Both the position numbers and the translations under genes were made by a program. A DNA stretch of 64,000 nt from Metopolophium dirhodum (lineage: Eukaryota; Arthropoda; Insecta; Hemiptera; Aphididae). The DNA lies in the NCBI RefSeq assembly GCF_019925205.1, contig NC_083562.1, forward strand, positions 17,546,001 through 17,610,000, written 5' to 3'. The notes under the pieces are model-generated. The model worked only from the letters and a program-made list of their open reading frames with translations. It had not been told where the DNA came from and made no database searches. This document shows, piece after piece, positions 53,396 through 64,000 of this stretch; positions within the stretch are counted from its first letter, which is position 1, and every line of letters begins with the position of its first letter.

Positions 53396-56300
53396 ATGTG
53401 TAATCATACAGTTCAATTTCTTCAAAATTTTTTCGGTTTCCTAAAATGCATTTGCCTGCGGGCGCCAACACCCTCCTTCAATTTTTTTTTTATGATTTTA
53501 CCTCGAGCCAAATTTTTTAACCATTGACAATCTGGTACCTTTGAATAATCCTTCATAATCAACTAAATATTTTAAATAGTTTTTCTGTTTAAGATTCTGG
53601 ACATTTTAGTTTGAAATTTGTAATGTGCATTCCTACGGAAATGTTTTCCAAATTTTTTTTTTTGTTTTTTAAATGCATTTGCCTGCGGGTGCCAACACCC
53701 TCCTTCAATTTTTTTCTTAGTAATTTAACTCTAGGTGAATATTTTGCATTGATTTGAAAATTGATAACTTGGTGTCCTGTGAATAATCTATCTTTAATGA
53801 ACTAAATATTTTGCATAGTTTTTTCTGTTTAAGATTCTAGGCATTTTAGTTTGAAATTTGTTATGTGTATTCCTACAATAAATTTAATCAAAATTTTATT
53901 TTGGTTTTCTAATATGCATTTTTTTTTTATGATTTAACCTCTATTCAATTTTTTTAAACACTGACAATCTGGTACCTTTGAATAATCCTTCTTAATGAAC
54001 TAAATATTTTAAATTGTTTTTTTTGTTTAAGAATCTGGGCAATTTAGTTTGTACTTTGTAATGTGTAATCATACCGTTAAATTTAATCAAAATTTTTTTT
54101 TTGGATTCCTAAAATGCATTTGACTGCGGTCGCCAACACCCTCCTTCAATTTTATTTTTATGATTTAACCTCTAGCCAAATTTTTTAAACATTGACAATT
54201 TGGTACCTTTGAATAATAATTCTTAATGAACTAAATATTTTAAATAGTTTTTCTGTTTAAGATTCTAGGCATTTTAGTTTGAAATTTGTAATGTGTATTC
54301 CTACGGAAATATTTTCCAAATTTTTTTTTTGTTTTTTAAATGCATTTGCCTGCGGGTGCCAACACCCTCCTTCAATTTTTTTCTTAGTAATTTAACTCTA
54401 GGTGAATATTTTGCATTGATTTGAAAATTGATAACTTGGTGTCCTGTGAATAATCTATCTTTAATGAACTAAATATTTTGCATAGTTTTTTCTGTTTAAG
54501 ATTCTAGGCATTTTAGTTTGAAATTTGTTATGTGTATTCCTACAATAAATTTAATCAAAATTTTATTTTGGTTTTCTAAAATGCATTTTTTTTTTATGAT
54601 TTAACCTCTAGCCAATTTTTTTAAACACTGACAATCTGGTACCTTTGAATAATCCTTCTTAATGAACTAAATATTTTAAATTGTTTTTTTTTGTTTAAGA
54701 ATCTGGGCAATTTAGTTTGTACTTTGTAATGTGTAATCATACCGTTAAATTTAATCAAAATTTTTTTTTGGTTTTCTAATATGCATTTTTTTTTTATGAT
54801 TTAACCTCTATTCAATTTTTTTAAACACTGACAATCTGGTACCTTTGAATAATCCTTCTTAATGAACTAAATATTTTAAATTGTTTTTTTTGTTTAAGAA
54901 TCTGGGCAATTTAGTTTGTACTTTGTAATGTGTAATCATACCGTTAAATTTAATCAAAATTTTTTTTTTGGATTCCTAAAATGCATTTGCCTGCGGTCGC
55001 CAACACCCTCCTTCAATTTTATTTTTATGATTTTACCTCGAGCCAAATTTTTTAACCATTGACAATCTGGTACCTTTGAATAATCCTTCATAATCAACTA
55101 AATATTTTAAATAGTTTTTCTGTTTAAGATTCTGGACATTTTAGTTTGAAATTTGTAATGTGCATTCCTACGGAAATGTTTTCCAAATTTTTTTTTTTGT
55201 TTTTTAAATGCATTTGCCTGCGGGTGCCAACACCCTCCTTCAATTTTTTTCTTAGTAATTTAACTCTAGGTGAATATTTTGCATTGATTTGAAAATTGAT
55301 AACTTGGTGTCCTGTGAATAATCTATCTTTAATGAACTAAATATTTTGCATAGTTTTTTCTGTTTAAGATTCTAGGCATTTTAGTTTGAAATTTGTTATG
55401 TGTATTCCTACAATAAATTTAATCAAAATTTTATTTTGGTTTTCTAAAATGCATTTTTTTTTTATGATTTAACCTCTAGCCAATTTTTTTAAACACTGAC
55501 AATCTGGTACCTTTGAATAATCCTTCTTAATGAACTAAATATTTTAAATTGTTTTTTTTGTTTAAGAATCTGGGCAATTTAGTTTGTACTTTGTAATGTG
55601 TAATCATACCGTTAAATTTAATCAAAATTTTTTTTTGGTTTTCTAATATGCATTTTTTTTTTATGATTTAACCTCTATTCAATTTTTTTAAACACTGACA
55701 ATCTGGTACCTTTGAATAATCCTTCTTAATGAACTAAATATTTTAAATTGTTTTTTTTGTTTAAGAATCTGGGCAATTTAGTTTGTACTTTGTAATGTGT
55801 AATCATACCGTTAAATTTAATCAAAATTTTTTTTTTGGATTCCTAAAATGCATTTGCCTGCGGTCGCCAACACCCTCCTTCAATTTTATTTTTATGATTT
55901 AACCTCTAGCCAAATTTTTTAAACATTGACAATTTGGTACCTTTGAATAATAATTCTTAATGAACTAAATATTTTAAATAGTTTTTCTGTTTAAGATTCT
56001 AGGCATTTTAGTTTGAAATTTGTAATGTGTATTCCTACGGAAATATTTTCCAAATTTTTTTTTTGTTTTTTAAATGCATTTGCCTGCGGGTGCCAACACC
56101 CTCCTTCAATTTTTTTCTTAGTAATTTAACTCTAGGTGAATATTTTGCATTGATTTGAAAATTGATAACTTGGTGTCCTGTGAATAATCTATCTTTAATG
56201 AACTAAATATTTTGCATAGTTTTTTCTGTTTAAGATTCTAGGCATTTTAGTTTGAAATTTGTTATGTGTATTCCTACAATAAATTTAATCAAAATTTTAT

Positions 56301-58001
56301 TTTGGTTTTCTAAAATGCATTTTTTTTTTATGATTTAACCTCTAGCCAATTTTTTTAAACACTGACAATCTGGTACCTTTGAATAATCCTTCTTAATGAA
56401 CTAAATATTTTAAATTGTTTTTTTTGTTTAAGAATCTGGGCAATTTAGTTTGTACTTTGTAATGTGTAATCATACCGTTAAATTTAATCAAAATTTTTTT
56501 TTGGTTTTCTAATATGCATTTTTTTTTTATGATTTAACCTCTATTCAATTTTTTTAAACACTGACAATCTGGTACCTTTGAATAATCCTTCTTAATGAAC
56601 TAAATATTTTAAATTGTTTTTTTTGTTTAAGAATCTGGGCAATTTAGTTTGTACTTTGTAATGTGTAATCATACCGTTAAATTTAATCAAAATTTTTTTT
56701 TTGGATTCCTAAAATGCATTTGCCTGCGGTCGCCAACACCCTCCTTCAATTTTATTTTTATGATTTAACCTCTAGCCAAATTTTTTAAACATTGACAATT
56801 TGGTACCTTTGAATAATAATTCTTAATGAACTAAATATTTTAAATAGTTTTTCTGTTTAAGATTCTAGGCATTTTAGTTTGAAATTTGTAATGTGTATTC
56901 CTACGGAAATATTTTCCAAATTTTTTTTTTGTTTTTTAAATGCATTTGCCTGCGGGTGCCAACACCCTCCTTCAATTTTTTTCTTAGTAATTTAACTCTA
57001 GGTGAATATTTTGCATTGATTTGAAAATTGATAACTTGGTGTCCTGTGAATAATCTATCTTTAATGAACTAAATATTTTGCATAGTTTTTTCTGTTTAAG
57101 ATTCTAGGCATTTTAGTTTGAAATTTGTTATGTGTATTCCTACAATAAATTTAATCAAAATTTTATTTTGGTTTTCTAAAATGCATTTTTTTTTTATGAT
57201 TTAACCTCTAGCCAATTTTTTTAAACACTGACAATCTGGTACCTTTGAATAATCCTTCTTAATGAACTAAATATTTTAAATTGTTTTTTTTGTTTAAGAA
57301 TCTGGGCAATTTAGTTTGTACTTTGTAATGTGTAATCATACCGTTAAATTTAATCAAAATTTTTTTTTTGGTTTTCTAATATGCATTTTTTTTTTATGAT
57401 TTAACCTCTATTCAATTTTTTTAAACACTGACAATCTGGTACCTTTGAATAATCCTTCTTAATGAACTAAATATTTTAAATTGTTTTTTTTGTTTAAGAA
57501 TCTGGGCAATTTAGTTTGTACTTTGGAATGTGTAATCATACCGTTAAATTTAATCAAAATTTTTTTTTTGGATTCCTAAAATGCATTTGACTGCGGTCGC
57601 CAACACCCTCCTTCAATTTTATTTTTATGATTTAACCTCTAGCCAAATTTTTTAAACATTGACAATTTGGTACCTTTGAATAATCATTCTTAATGAACTA
57701 AATATTTTAAATAGTTTTTCTGTTTAAGATTCTAGGCATTTTAGTTTGAAATTTGTAATGTGTATTCCTACGGAAATATTTTCCAAATTTTTTTTTTGTA
57801 TTCTAGAATGCATTCGCCCGCATGCGCCAAAACCCTCCTTCAATTTTTTTTTTATGATTTAACCTCTAGGCAAATTTTTAAACATTGACAATCTGGTACC
57901 CTTGAATAATCCTTATCTTTAATGAACTAAATATCTTAAATAGTTTTTTTTGTTTAAGAATCTGGGCATTTTAGTTTGTACTTTATAATGTGTTATCATA
58001 C

Positions 58002-60859
58002 ATTCATTACCATCTGTGTGACGGGGAGTTATAAGACCATTCCCTCGGGGGTTGTTACACCTTTAGCCATTTATCGCGAGGGCGGCTCCTTCACGCCTAT
58101 GTGACACGGGCACATCACTCCGGTGGGGGAGACCAGGGCACCCTGGAGCCAGACTGTTTGTCCCCCGTCGGCTACTCTCTTACAGTGTAGATCGGTGGGT
58201 TTCGTTTGAACCGTGTCGGCGAGCGCTGGATTCGACCCAATCAAATAGCTCCCCTTCTACTAAGGCGTTACTCCCACAGCTCCCGCGAGGCCATCCACAT
58301 AAGTCGTGAACTCGTGGCCGGCGAGCACGAGCACGCGAGGTACACGCTCGCGTCGGCCGGAAGCACGCCACCAAACTCGACAGGCACTTATACCGTTCGG
58401 GCGTTAGCAATGTTGGGTTTTCAGTAGGCTGTCCTCGTCGCCCGCGGGATGAGATTTAAGGATCCGTTATCCAGAGTACTCACAACGACTCTTTTCCCCA
58501 AGCATCGGCATCGGAACAGTTCTTACGCTGCCGCGGTGCGACCTTTTCGGAGTTGTACGGTTTTCTTTTGCCGGATGCCGTGTCCGTACCGATAGCTCGG
58601 GTTTGGGTGCTTGTCGGTGGGTGTCCCCCAGCCGGACTTCCATCTTGCACGCGTTCGTTCACGAGTTGGCCGGGCCCGTGAACTCTCAGTCAGGTTCGTG
58701 CTAGAAGCACCAGCGCGCCGGCAGAGGTCCGCGTCTGCTTCGCCCGTCGTACGCTGGCGCCTCACGCTCAAGCCCACTGGTTTGTCGCAGGTGGTATGGT
58801 ACCCCCACTCGGGTAGTTTGTTCCCGTGCGGAGAAGGAAGGTGCCCTCCATCACCACGGTCGTCCTTATTCGGGGACCCACGTCGAGGTCTTTTGACGTG
58901 CTTATCAGGACTGCCCTTCCTCAGTGCGTTGATACGCCTGGAACACTATTGGAACGGCTATTGGTTTTTCCGTGAGTCCGCGCTCTGCGATTCGGTCTGC
59001 TCCGATCGCTTGCACCTTGAGCGCGGAGCTTTTTCGTGGTTGACGGGCGGGCAGTCGTATGTGTAAGTAGATGCTCTGCGATCCGTGAGGACCTGCGCTT
59101 GGCAAGCTGCCCATCTCTGGGGTATACTGTTGGAGTAGCTGGTCTGCTAAAAACTTCCTAGCCAGTCCTCTTTTCCTTCATTTGATGACCCTTTCCCGTC
59201 ACCACCGGTAAGTCTCTGAGACCACCTCCAGGTGCTTCCTACCCCGGGAAGCTCGGTTTGGAGATGCGCCCTCTACTGGCGTTGAGATCGGGACGGGGTC
59301 CTTAGGTGACCCGGGGGTGCGAAGACGCCTTCCGGCCATTCGTCATCCACCCAGTCCTGCGCCCAGGCAGAACATCGTCAGCCGCGGTCTCAATCCCGCG
59401 GCTCTTTTTCGCTTCTCACGATTCTGCACAATCATGAGTAAGCATTTCGTGAGGGCTCTCGAGGGTGCAGCCTTGTTTGGGTGCCCCCCACCCGCCTTCC
59501 TACCCATTTCAGACCTTTTGTGACTTAGCGTGCTCTAAACCACCGGGTTGCCACCCTGGAAGGTACAGGTGGCCCAGGGAACTCGGAGGTCCTTGGTCAT
59601 TTCGCTAGCACCAAGCATGACCTGCCCCGAGCCCTTGTGATTACAGTTCAGTTAACTCGAAGCTCTAGGGCTAGCTTCGTTAAGACCGTACCCCGCCTGC
59701 CCCTTTCCCGGACCAGATTAGTCAGCCAGTTTCTCAACGTGACTCATCTTAGCACGGTCGGTAGCAGGTGTGTACTTGTACTGGTCAGTCTACCCGCCTG
59801 ACTCGTCGTGACCCGGTTGGGCCGTCCTTGCCAGGCGGTTGGATGTGCCAGTAAGTCTTCACGGGGTTACCTCGATGCCCTTTCAGCAACTAGGTCGGGC
59901 CGCTCCAGAGGCCCACCAGCCCCTCCCCCGACCGGCGGGCGCTTCACCCGTGAGGGCGCGGGAACACCGGCCCGGTGTAACCAGCGGTCCCCCGAACCTA
60001 CCCTCGCTCTGCCGCCTTCAGAGTTCTGGTGGCCTCGTGTTGTTTGTGACGGTCGGTTTCCGCGCAGCAACGGGGGATCCGAGCCCACCGTCGCCGTCGT
60101 CACCGCAGTTTCTTTTGCCGTTCTTACGGCGACGGCGGGTCTTAGCACCCGTTTCCTCGCTTCTGCCTAACGTTACTATGATGTTACCTGCCCGTAGTTC
60201 AGGTATGTGGTCCCTGGCTCCGCCCACTCATCGGTGGTTTCAGTCTTACGGGAGCAAATTGTGCTTGATTTGACGACAAACTGCGTTTGCCGGCCCAGCG
60301 GGCTAGTGCGTTCAAGGTTTGGCCGCTTGGCGGCGCCGTACTGTCGAGGTTGGTTCCGGTGCACAACGTCGGAGTCCTCCCTCTAAAGCAGGGTCATTTG
60401 CGAGCTGTTGACTGAATCCAGATCACCGCCTATCCGCGGCCGGGTCGCTGGTACGCCTTCCCATCCACTCGGTTTGATCTCTCCCGCCAGGGACGCATCT
60501 TTGCACATACCTAATGCGAACCATCTATTCGTCAAGGTACTCATGAAGGATGTTCGGAGAAGTAATCACCCGACGCGTCACCTTAAGCATATAGGAGCTA
60601 GCGACGGCCTTCTGTGATTCTCATCTCACGCACTTCAAGCGAGACGTTCGTCGGAGAAGCCGTGATCGGATCTCGTGTCACCTGTTGATTCACTTAATCA
60701 ACCGTAAATGGGACGGTTGCTCGGTGTTAGCAAACTTTTCAAAGTCAGTATCCGCCGGCGACGTGGAGCCCCGGCCTTCGGCAAGCGCCACGGTCTATCA
60801 ACCCCGCGACGCCCAGCGAAACTCACAGGCTCACCTCCTTTGCTGTGGTTTCGCTAGAT
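58002..60859. mobile_element. Long GC-rich insert (2.86 kb) of unknown origin
   Basis: Base composition changes sharply to GC-rich. The flanks TGTGTTATCATAC (57,989-58,001) and TGTGTAATCATAC (60,860-60,872) look like a 13-base target duplication. Open frames up to about 150 codons exist on both strands, but none has protein-like features and all overlap. No universal 18S or 28S motifs are present. The last bases, GTGGTTTCGCTAGAT, match the complement of a conserved 28S segment over about 20 bases only. Candidates are an rDNA spacer-derived piece, the non-coding part of a site-preferring retroelement, or a structural RNA gene. Confidence 0.55.
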
Positions 60860-61279
60860 TGTGTAATCATACAGTTAAATTTATTCAAAATCTTTTATTG
60901 GTTTCCTAAAATGCATTTGCCTGCGGGCGCCAACACCTTCCTTCAATTTTTTTTTTATGATTTAACCTCTAGCCAAATTTTTTAAACATTGACAATCTGG
61001 TACCTTTGAATAATCCTTCTTAATGAACTAAATATTTTAAATAGTTTTTTTTGTTTAAGAATCTGGGCATTTTAGTTTGTACTTTGTAATGTGTAATAAT
61101 ACAGTTAAATTTATTCAAATTTTTTTTTTGGTTTCCTAAAATGTATTTGCCTGCGGGCGTCAACACCCTCCTTTAATTTTTTTTTTATGATTTAACCTCG
61201 AGCTAAATTTTTTAAACATTGACAATCTGGTACCTTTGAATAATCTTTATTTTATGAAATATACCCTCCTTCAATTTTT

Positions 61280-61405
61280 TTTGCACTTATGGCATGGTAA
61301 CGTTTCGTTGGCAGTGTCTAATAAGCCATGATCCCTTAAAAATGCAGTGGCATTTTCTTCACTACAGGTACAGGCGATGGTCGAATAGAACTCTTTTAAT
61401 TGCAT
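61280..61405 (-). pseudogene. Truncated ISXO2-like (Merlin) transposase N-terminus
   Basis: From the ATG at 61,405 the minus strand reads 42 codons, including FYSTIACTCSEENATAFLRD, then HGLL and CHKC. The pattern (AxxFLRxxGLL followed by CxxC) resembles the N-terminal zinc-ribbon start of ISXO2-like transposases of the Merlin superfamily. It runs straight into the T-rich satellite at about 61,275, so the remainder is gone. Confidence 0.5.
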
Positions 61406-61629
61406 GATGATATGCACTTATACACGCTTAGGTTACTGATCGATGGCTGTTTGGTTACTAACAAACTTATTAAATACACTACCACACTGTGGTATATCAG
61501 TGATTTTGTATTTTAGTATAAATATAGGCGGAATAGATACAAATAAATACAAAACTATATCGTAGGTATACATTATATTACATCAAATTATATTTGGGTC
61601 AATTTTATCTTTTAATTTTTTTTTATTGT

Positions 61630-61697
61630 TGCTCAGATATGCGGTCTACATACATGTTTGTAGACCGCGTCCCGTTGGTAGACCGCATATCCGAGCA
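61630..61697. repeat. Hairpin with alternative pairing
   Basis: TGCTCAGATATGCGGTCTA (61,630-61,648) pairs with TAGACCGCATATCCGAGCA (61,679-61,697) with one mismatch. A third copy, TGTAGACCGC at 61,659-61,668, can pair with the same left strand. Confidence 0.7.
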
Positions 61698-61714
61698 GCA
61701 CCTAAAATTGTATT

Positions 61715-61990
61715 GAAACTTATGGAAAAATGCCCGTAAACAGTTCAAGATGAGAAAATATTTTGAAAATTTTATCAAGTTTAGGAATTGATAAAATAAA
61801 CATATGGTGTAAATTTCAAATATCTACAGTTATTGTTTAATTAATTACAACAAAATTATAAAATCGCTACATGAGAAATCGAAAGAATATACAATGTTGT
61901 AAAAATTTGATTTTTAAACACTCAAAAAATTTAATTTGACTTACCAGTAGACATTTTTTTTCCTTTAAAGGTAGACAAACTTATGGGGAC
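61715..61990. mobile_element. GATTCTGAG element interior fragment
   Basis: TGCCCGTAAACAGTTCAA and GCTACATGAGAAATCGA match the interior of the element at 9,950-10,220, in the same order. Confidence 0.65.
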
Positions 61991-62204
61991 TCGTATAGAG
62001 CTAATAGCTATTTAGCTATAGCAGCATGATTAATAAGTTGTTATTCTTAAACTGTATGGTAATATTATTCTATTATTATTTTTGTTTATTCTTATTAGAT
62101 ATTTATATAATATTATTATTTTACTGTGTATTAGTCATAGTGTAATTTTAACTACAATGTACCACTGAGACTCTGCCCGTTTCATTCAATTATTTAATTA
62201 TTTG

Positions 62205-62235
62205 AATAGACATTATTATTATTATTATTATTATT
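62205..62235. repeat. (ATT)n microsatellite
   Basis: About eight ATT units in a row. Confidence 0.85.
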
Positions 62236-62290
62236 AAATTAATTGATTGTTCATGAAATTCGGCTTTAATGTGGTCAATTAAATATTGTT

Positions 62291-62544
62291 AAAATCACTA
62301 ATGATTATAATCTTAGTTATCAATGAACATGTAATGAATATATGAATTAATATTCGTCACTACCAATGAGGTGATTTTATATATTTTAAGTATTTCATTA
62401 TTCAACTTAATGTTATAAAAACAGATATTATTTAAAAAGTAATTTATTTAATATTATTAAATCACCAATGATTATAATCTAAGTTAGCAATGAACAAGTA
62501 ATGAATACATGTAATAAAATTCGTCACTACTGATTAGGTGATTT
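62291..62544. repeat. Two tandem 86-88-bp palindromic-ended repeats
   Basis: Copy 1 is 62,291-62,378 and copy 2 is 62,459-62,544. Each begins AAAATCAC or AAATCACC and ends with the inverse GTGATTT. The interiors share ATGATTATAATCT and TCGTCACTAC. A truncated start lies at 62,629-62,646 and a diverged internal copy at 63,060-63,150. Likely MITE relics. Confidence 0.6.
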
Positions 62545-62925
62545 AATAAATAATATGTAGTACCTACATTGATCAACTTCATGTAGAAACCCCAATATTG
62601 TAAAATAGATATTTAATTAATTATTACTAAAATCACTAATCATTATACCCCATTCCAAACGAAACACCCACTTTTACCTAACAAATACTGTTTTGCCAGT
62701 GGCCGGCGCCATCGTGTTTCATATTTAAAAGATAGAGTACCTATATTATCATCTTTTTTTTTTCTTGGGGCTTTATTATTTAAACGACCCAAAAGTCTTT
62801 ATAAATAACAATCGTATATGTATTACATACTAGATATAAATTATATATACTTTACTCATTGATGGGAGTCACTTTCAATGAAGTGGCTCTTGTCTTAATC
62901 TAAAATCTTAAACTAAGTCAAGTTG

Positions 62926-63075
62926 TATGGTTTCAGATGTTGATTTCCTTGGAGTTATCTAATAATTTTATGGGCAATGAATTGACATAATGAACTAGCA
63001 TTATTTTGTGTTTGCGAGCAAACCTTTGGATTTCGTCTGCTATTTTAGACAGCATCATATAACGGTGAGTCTTAG
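62926..63075 (-). pseudogene. Coding-like remnant, unknown family
   Basis: A minus-strand frame of about 49 codons contains YMMLSKIADEIQRFARKHK and MLVHYVNSLPIKLL before a stop at about 62,938. The composition is more protein-like than the surroundings. Its upstream side runs into a MITE-like repeat. No family is recognised. Confidence 0.3.
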
Positions 63076-63274
63076 TTATCAATGAATAAATAATGAAAAT
63101 ATCAAAAACTCTTTGTCACTACTGATAAGGTTAGATTTTATATATTGGTTCCTCTGGCTTATTTCAACTACTGCATTTTTTAAATAAAAATATATATATT
63201 TGTATTATATTTTGATGCTCTTAATAATTCAGTGTTAAAAGCCACCAAAAATCTATATAAATTTTGGTACCTTA

Positions 63275-63435
63275 CTAAATTTTATTCTTGATTGCCGTTA
63301 GAAAAGTTTCTGTTAGGCTTTCAACCAATTCATCCATATCCAATATTTGGGAAGTACTCCCTGAATGTGATTTATTCTTTTCAAAAATAAACTTTTCCTT
63401 GTGGTTTATTTTCGATAACTATTGAAGATACTACA
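63275..63435 (-). pseudogene. Coding-like remnant, tandem copy 1
   Basis: The minus strand reads KFIFEKNKSHSGSTSQILD and then MDELVESLTETFL before a stop at 63,275. About 47 codons are open. It may be the last exon of an unseen gene to the right or a duplicated relic. No family is recognised. Confidence 0.35.
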
Positions 63436-63440
63436 CCATT

Positions 63441-63470
63441 GGCACCCCCCCCCCCCCCCCAAAAAAAAAG
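63441..63470. repeat. Poly-C/poly-A tract between the tandem remnants
   Basis: A run of about 16 Cs followed by about 9 As lies at the boundary of the two duplicated segments. Such a run is also prone to sequencing-length error. Confidence 0.8.
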
Positions 63471-63497
63471 TCGTAAATTATATTTGTTATTTCACAG

Positions 63498-63670
63498 AAA
63501 AGTTTCTGTTAGGCTCTCAATCAATTCATCCATATCCAATATTTAGGAAGTACTCCCTAAATGTGATTTATTCTTTTCAAAAATAAACTTTCATCAATCT
63601 CTACAGTTTATCTCCGGTTCACCTATTTTTCCTTGTGGTTTATTTTCGATAACTATTGCAGATACTACAC
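63498..63670 (-). pseudogene. Coding-like remnant, tandem copy 2 (disabled)
   Basis: Diverged copy of 63,275-63,435. It retains MDELIESLTETFL but has in-frame stops and an extra 35-40 base stretch near 63,590-63,630. Confidence 0.4.
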
Positions 63671-64000
63671 ATAATGTTCCATTTTATAACTGTATTTTCA
63701 TTTAAATTGGATTGTTGTTCACACCAGTTTATATTTGTCATTTTATGACCAACCATATATAAATCGCACTGCAGTCGTAAATTATATTTGTAATTTCACT
63801 AACCAATTACCATTACGGATAATATTTACCTTTTAAATTACATTTCCAAATATCTCTTTACTGAAATATAACTTTGCTAAGAGATTGTTTGAACAAATTC
63901 GTACACTTTGCAACATTTGTGGTCTTGAAAATGTCAGACAGCTTCCTTCTCTTATAATAACAAATTTTAATAAATCATGTTCTCATAAAAAAATATTTGT
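63671..64000. other. AT-rich window end
   Basis: Short open frames exist on both strands, for example LCNICGLENVRQLPSL on the + strand near 63,905, but none can be supported as a gene. Confidence 0.3.

Larger units (their letters stand above)
50370..61270 (+). repeat. Satellite array 2, diverged, with 866-bp higher-order units
   Basis: The monomers carry GCATTTGCCTGCGGGTGCC and CACCCTCCTTC variants. The phrase TGTGTATTCCTACAATAAAT occurs at 53,864, 54,531, 55,399, 56,265 and 57,131. This gives one shorter unit (667) and three units of 866-868 bases. The array is interrupted by element fragments at 51,543-52,950 and by GC-rich inserts at 53,151 and 58,002. Confidence 0.92.

Noticed and set aside
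58002..60859. 18S or 28S rRNA gene
   Set aside because: I looked for the conserved 18S 530-loop, 18S 3' and sarcin-ricin motifs on both strands and found none. Only about 20 bases at the right end resemble 28S.
58180..60909. Many overlapping open frames of 60-151 codons in the GC-rich island
   Set aside because: High GC content removes stop codons on all frames. They overlap on both strands and are rich in Arg, Pro, Ser and Gly, without domain-like patterns.
41100..61270. Regularly spaced repeats as a CRISPR-like array
   Set aside because: The units are 190-870 bp and tandem without unique spacers, in a eukaryotic genome.

Overview
This is a eukaryotic nuclear window, AT-rich, with short introns bounded by consensus splice sites. 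It most likely comes from an insect and plausibly from an aphid. The evidence is insect-type gene structures, a short interstitial (TTAGG)3 motif, insect-like mitochondrial ribosomal protein S17 and UPF0598 orthologues, and many AT-rich MITE-like repeats. The aphid assignment is inference from overall flavour and not from a diagnostic marker.

The window has two halves. Positions 1 to about 40,890 form a giant inverted repeat. The left arm is about 1-9,085, continuing after an insertion to about 11,190. The right arm is about 31,610-40,889. In stretches compared by eye the arms agree at about 19 of 20 bases, but they carry different insertions of a few hundred bases and one 1.6-kb insertion. 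A single-copy core of about 20 kb lies between them. It holds TTC27 (17 exons, +), an UPF0598/C8orf82-type gene (3 exons, -), mitochondrial ribosomal protein S17 (3 exons, +), a small secreted Gly/Tyr-rich peptide gene (3 exons, -), and two broken TGS1 (cap hypermethylase) fragments pointing towards each other. TTC27 and UPF0598 are convergent. UPF0598 and mRpS17 are head to head, and both are probably mitochondrial. The arms contain LINE reverse-transcriptase remnants, MITEs, and a tandem set of exon-like cassettes with matching splice signals, transcribed outward from the core in both arms.

From about 41,100 to 61,270 the window is satellite DNA. The first array (to about 49,975) has monomers of about 190 and 234 bp, with a block of about 2.9 kb repeated at an offset of about 4.78 kb. 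The second array is more diverged and includes higher-order units of about 866 bp. The satellite is interrupted by pieces of a dispersed element also found in the arms and core. It is also interrupted by two GC-rich insertions (about 0.25 and 2.86 kb) at the same point of the monomer, with the same left end and TSD-like flanks. Their origin is not recognised. From 61,270 to the end is AT-rich DNA with a truncated Merlin/ISXO2-like transposase start, a hairpin, small palindromic repeats, and short coding-like remnants on the minus strand.

The four core genes are housekeeping or ordinary and do not form a shared pathway, apart from the two mitochondrial genes sharing one upstream region. The unusual aspects are the palindromic architecture, the repeated exon cassettes and the GC-rich satellite insertions.
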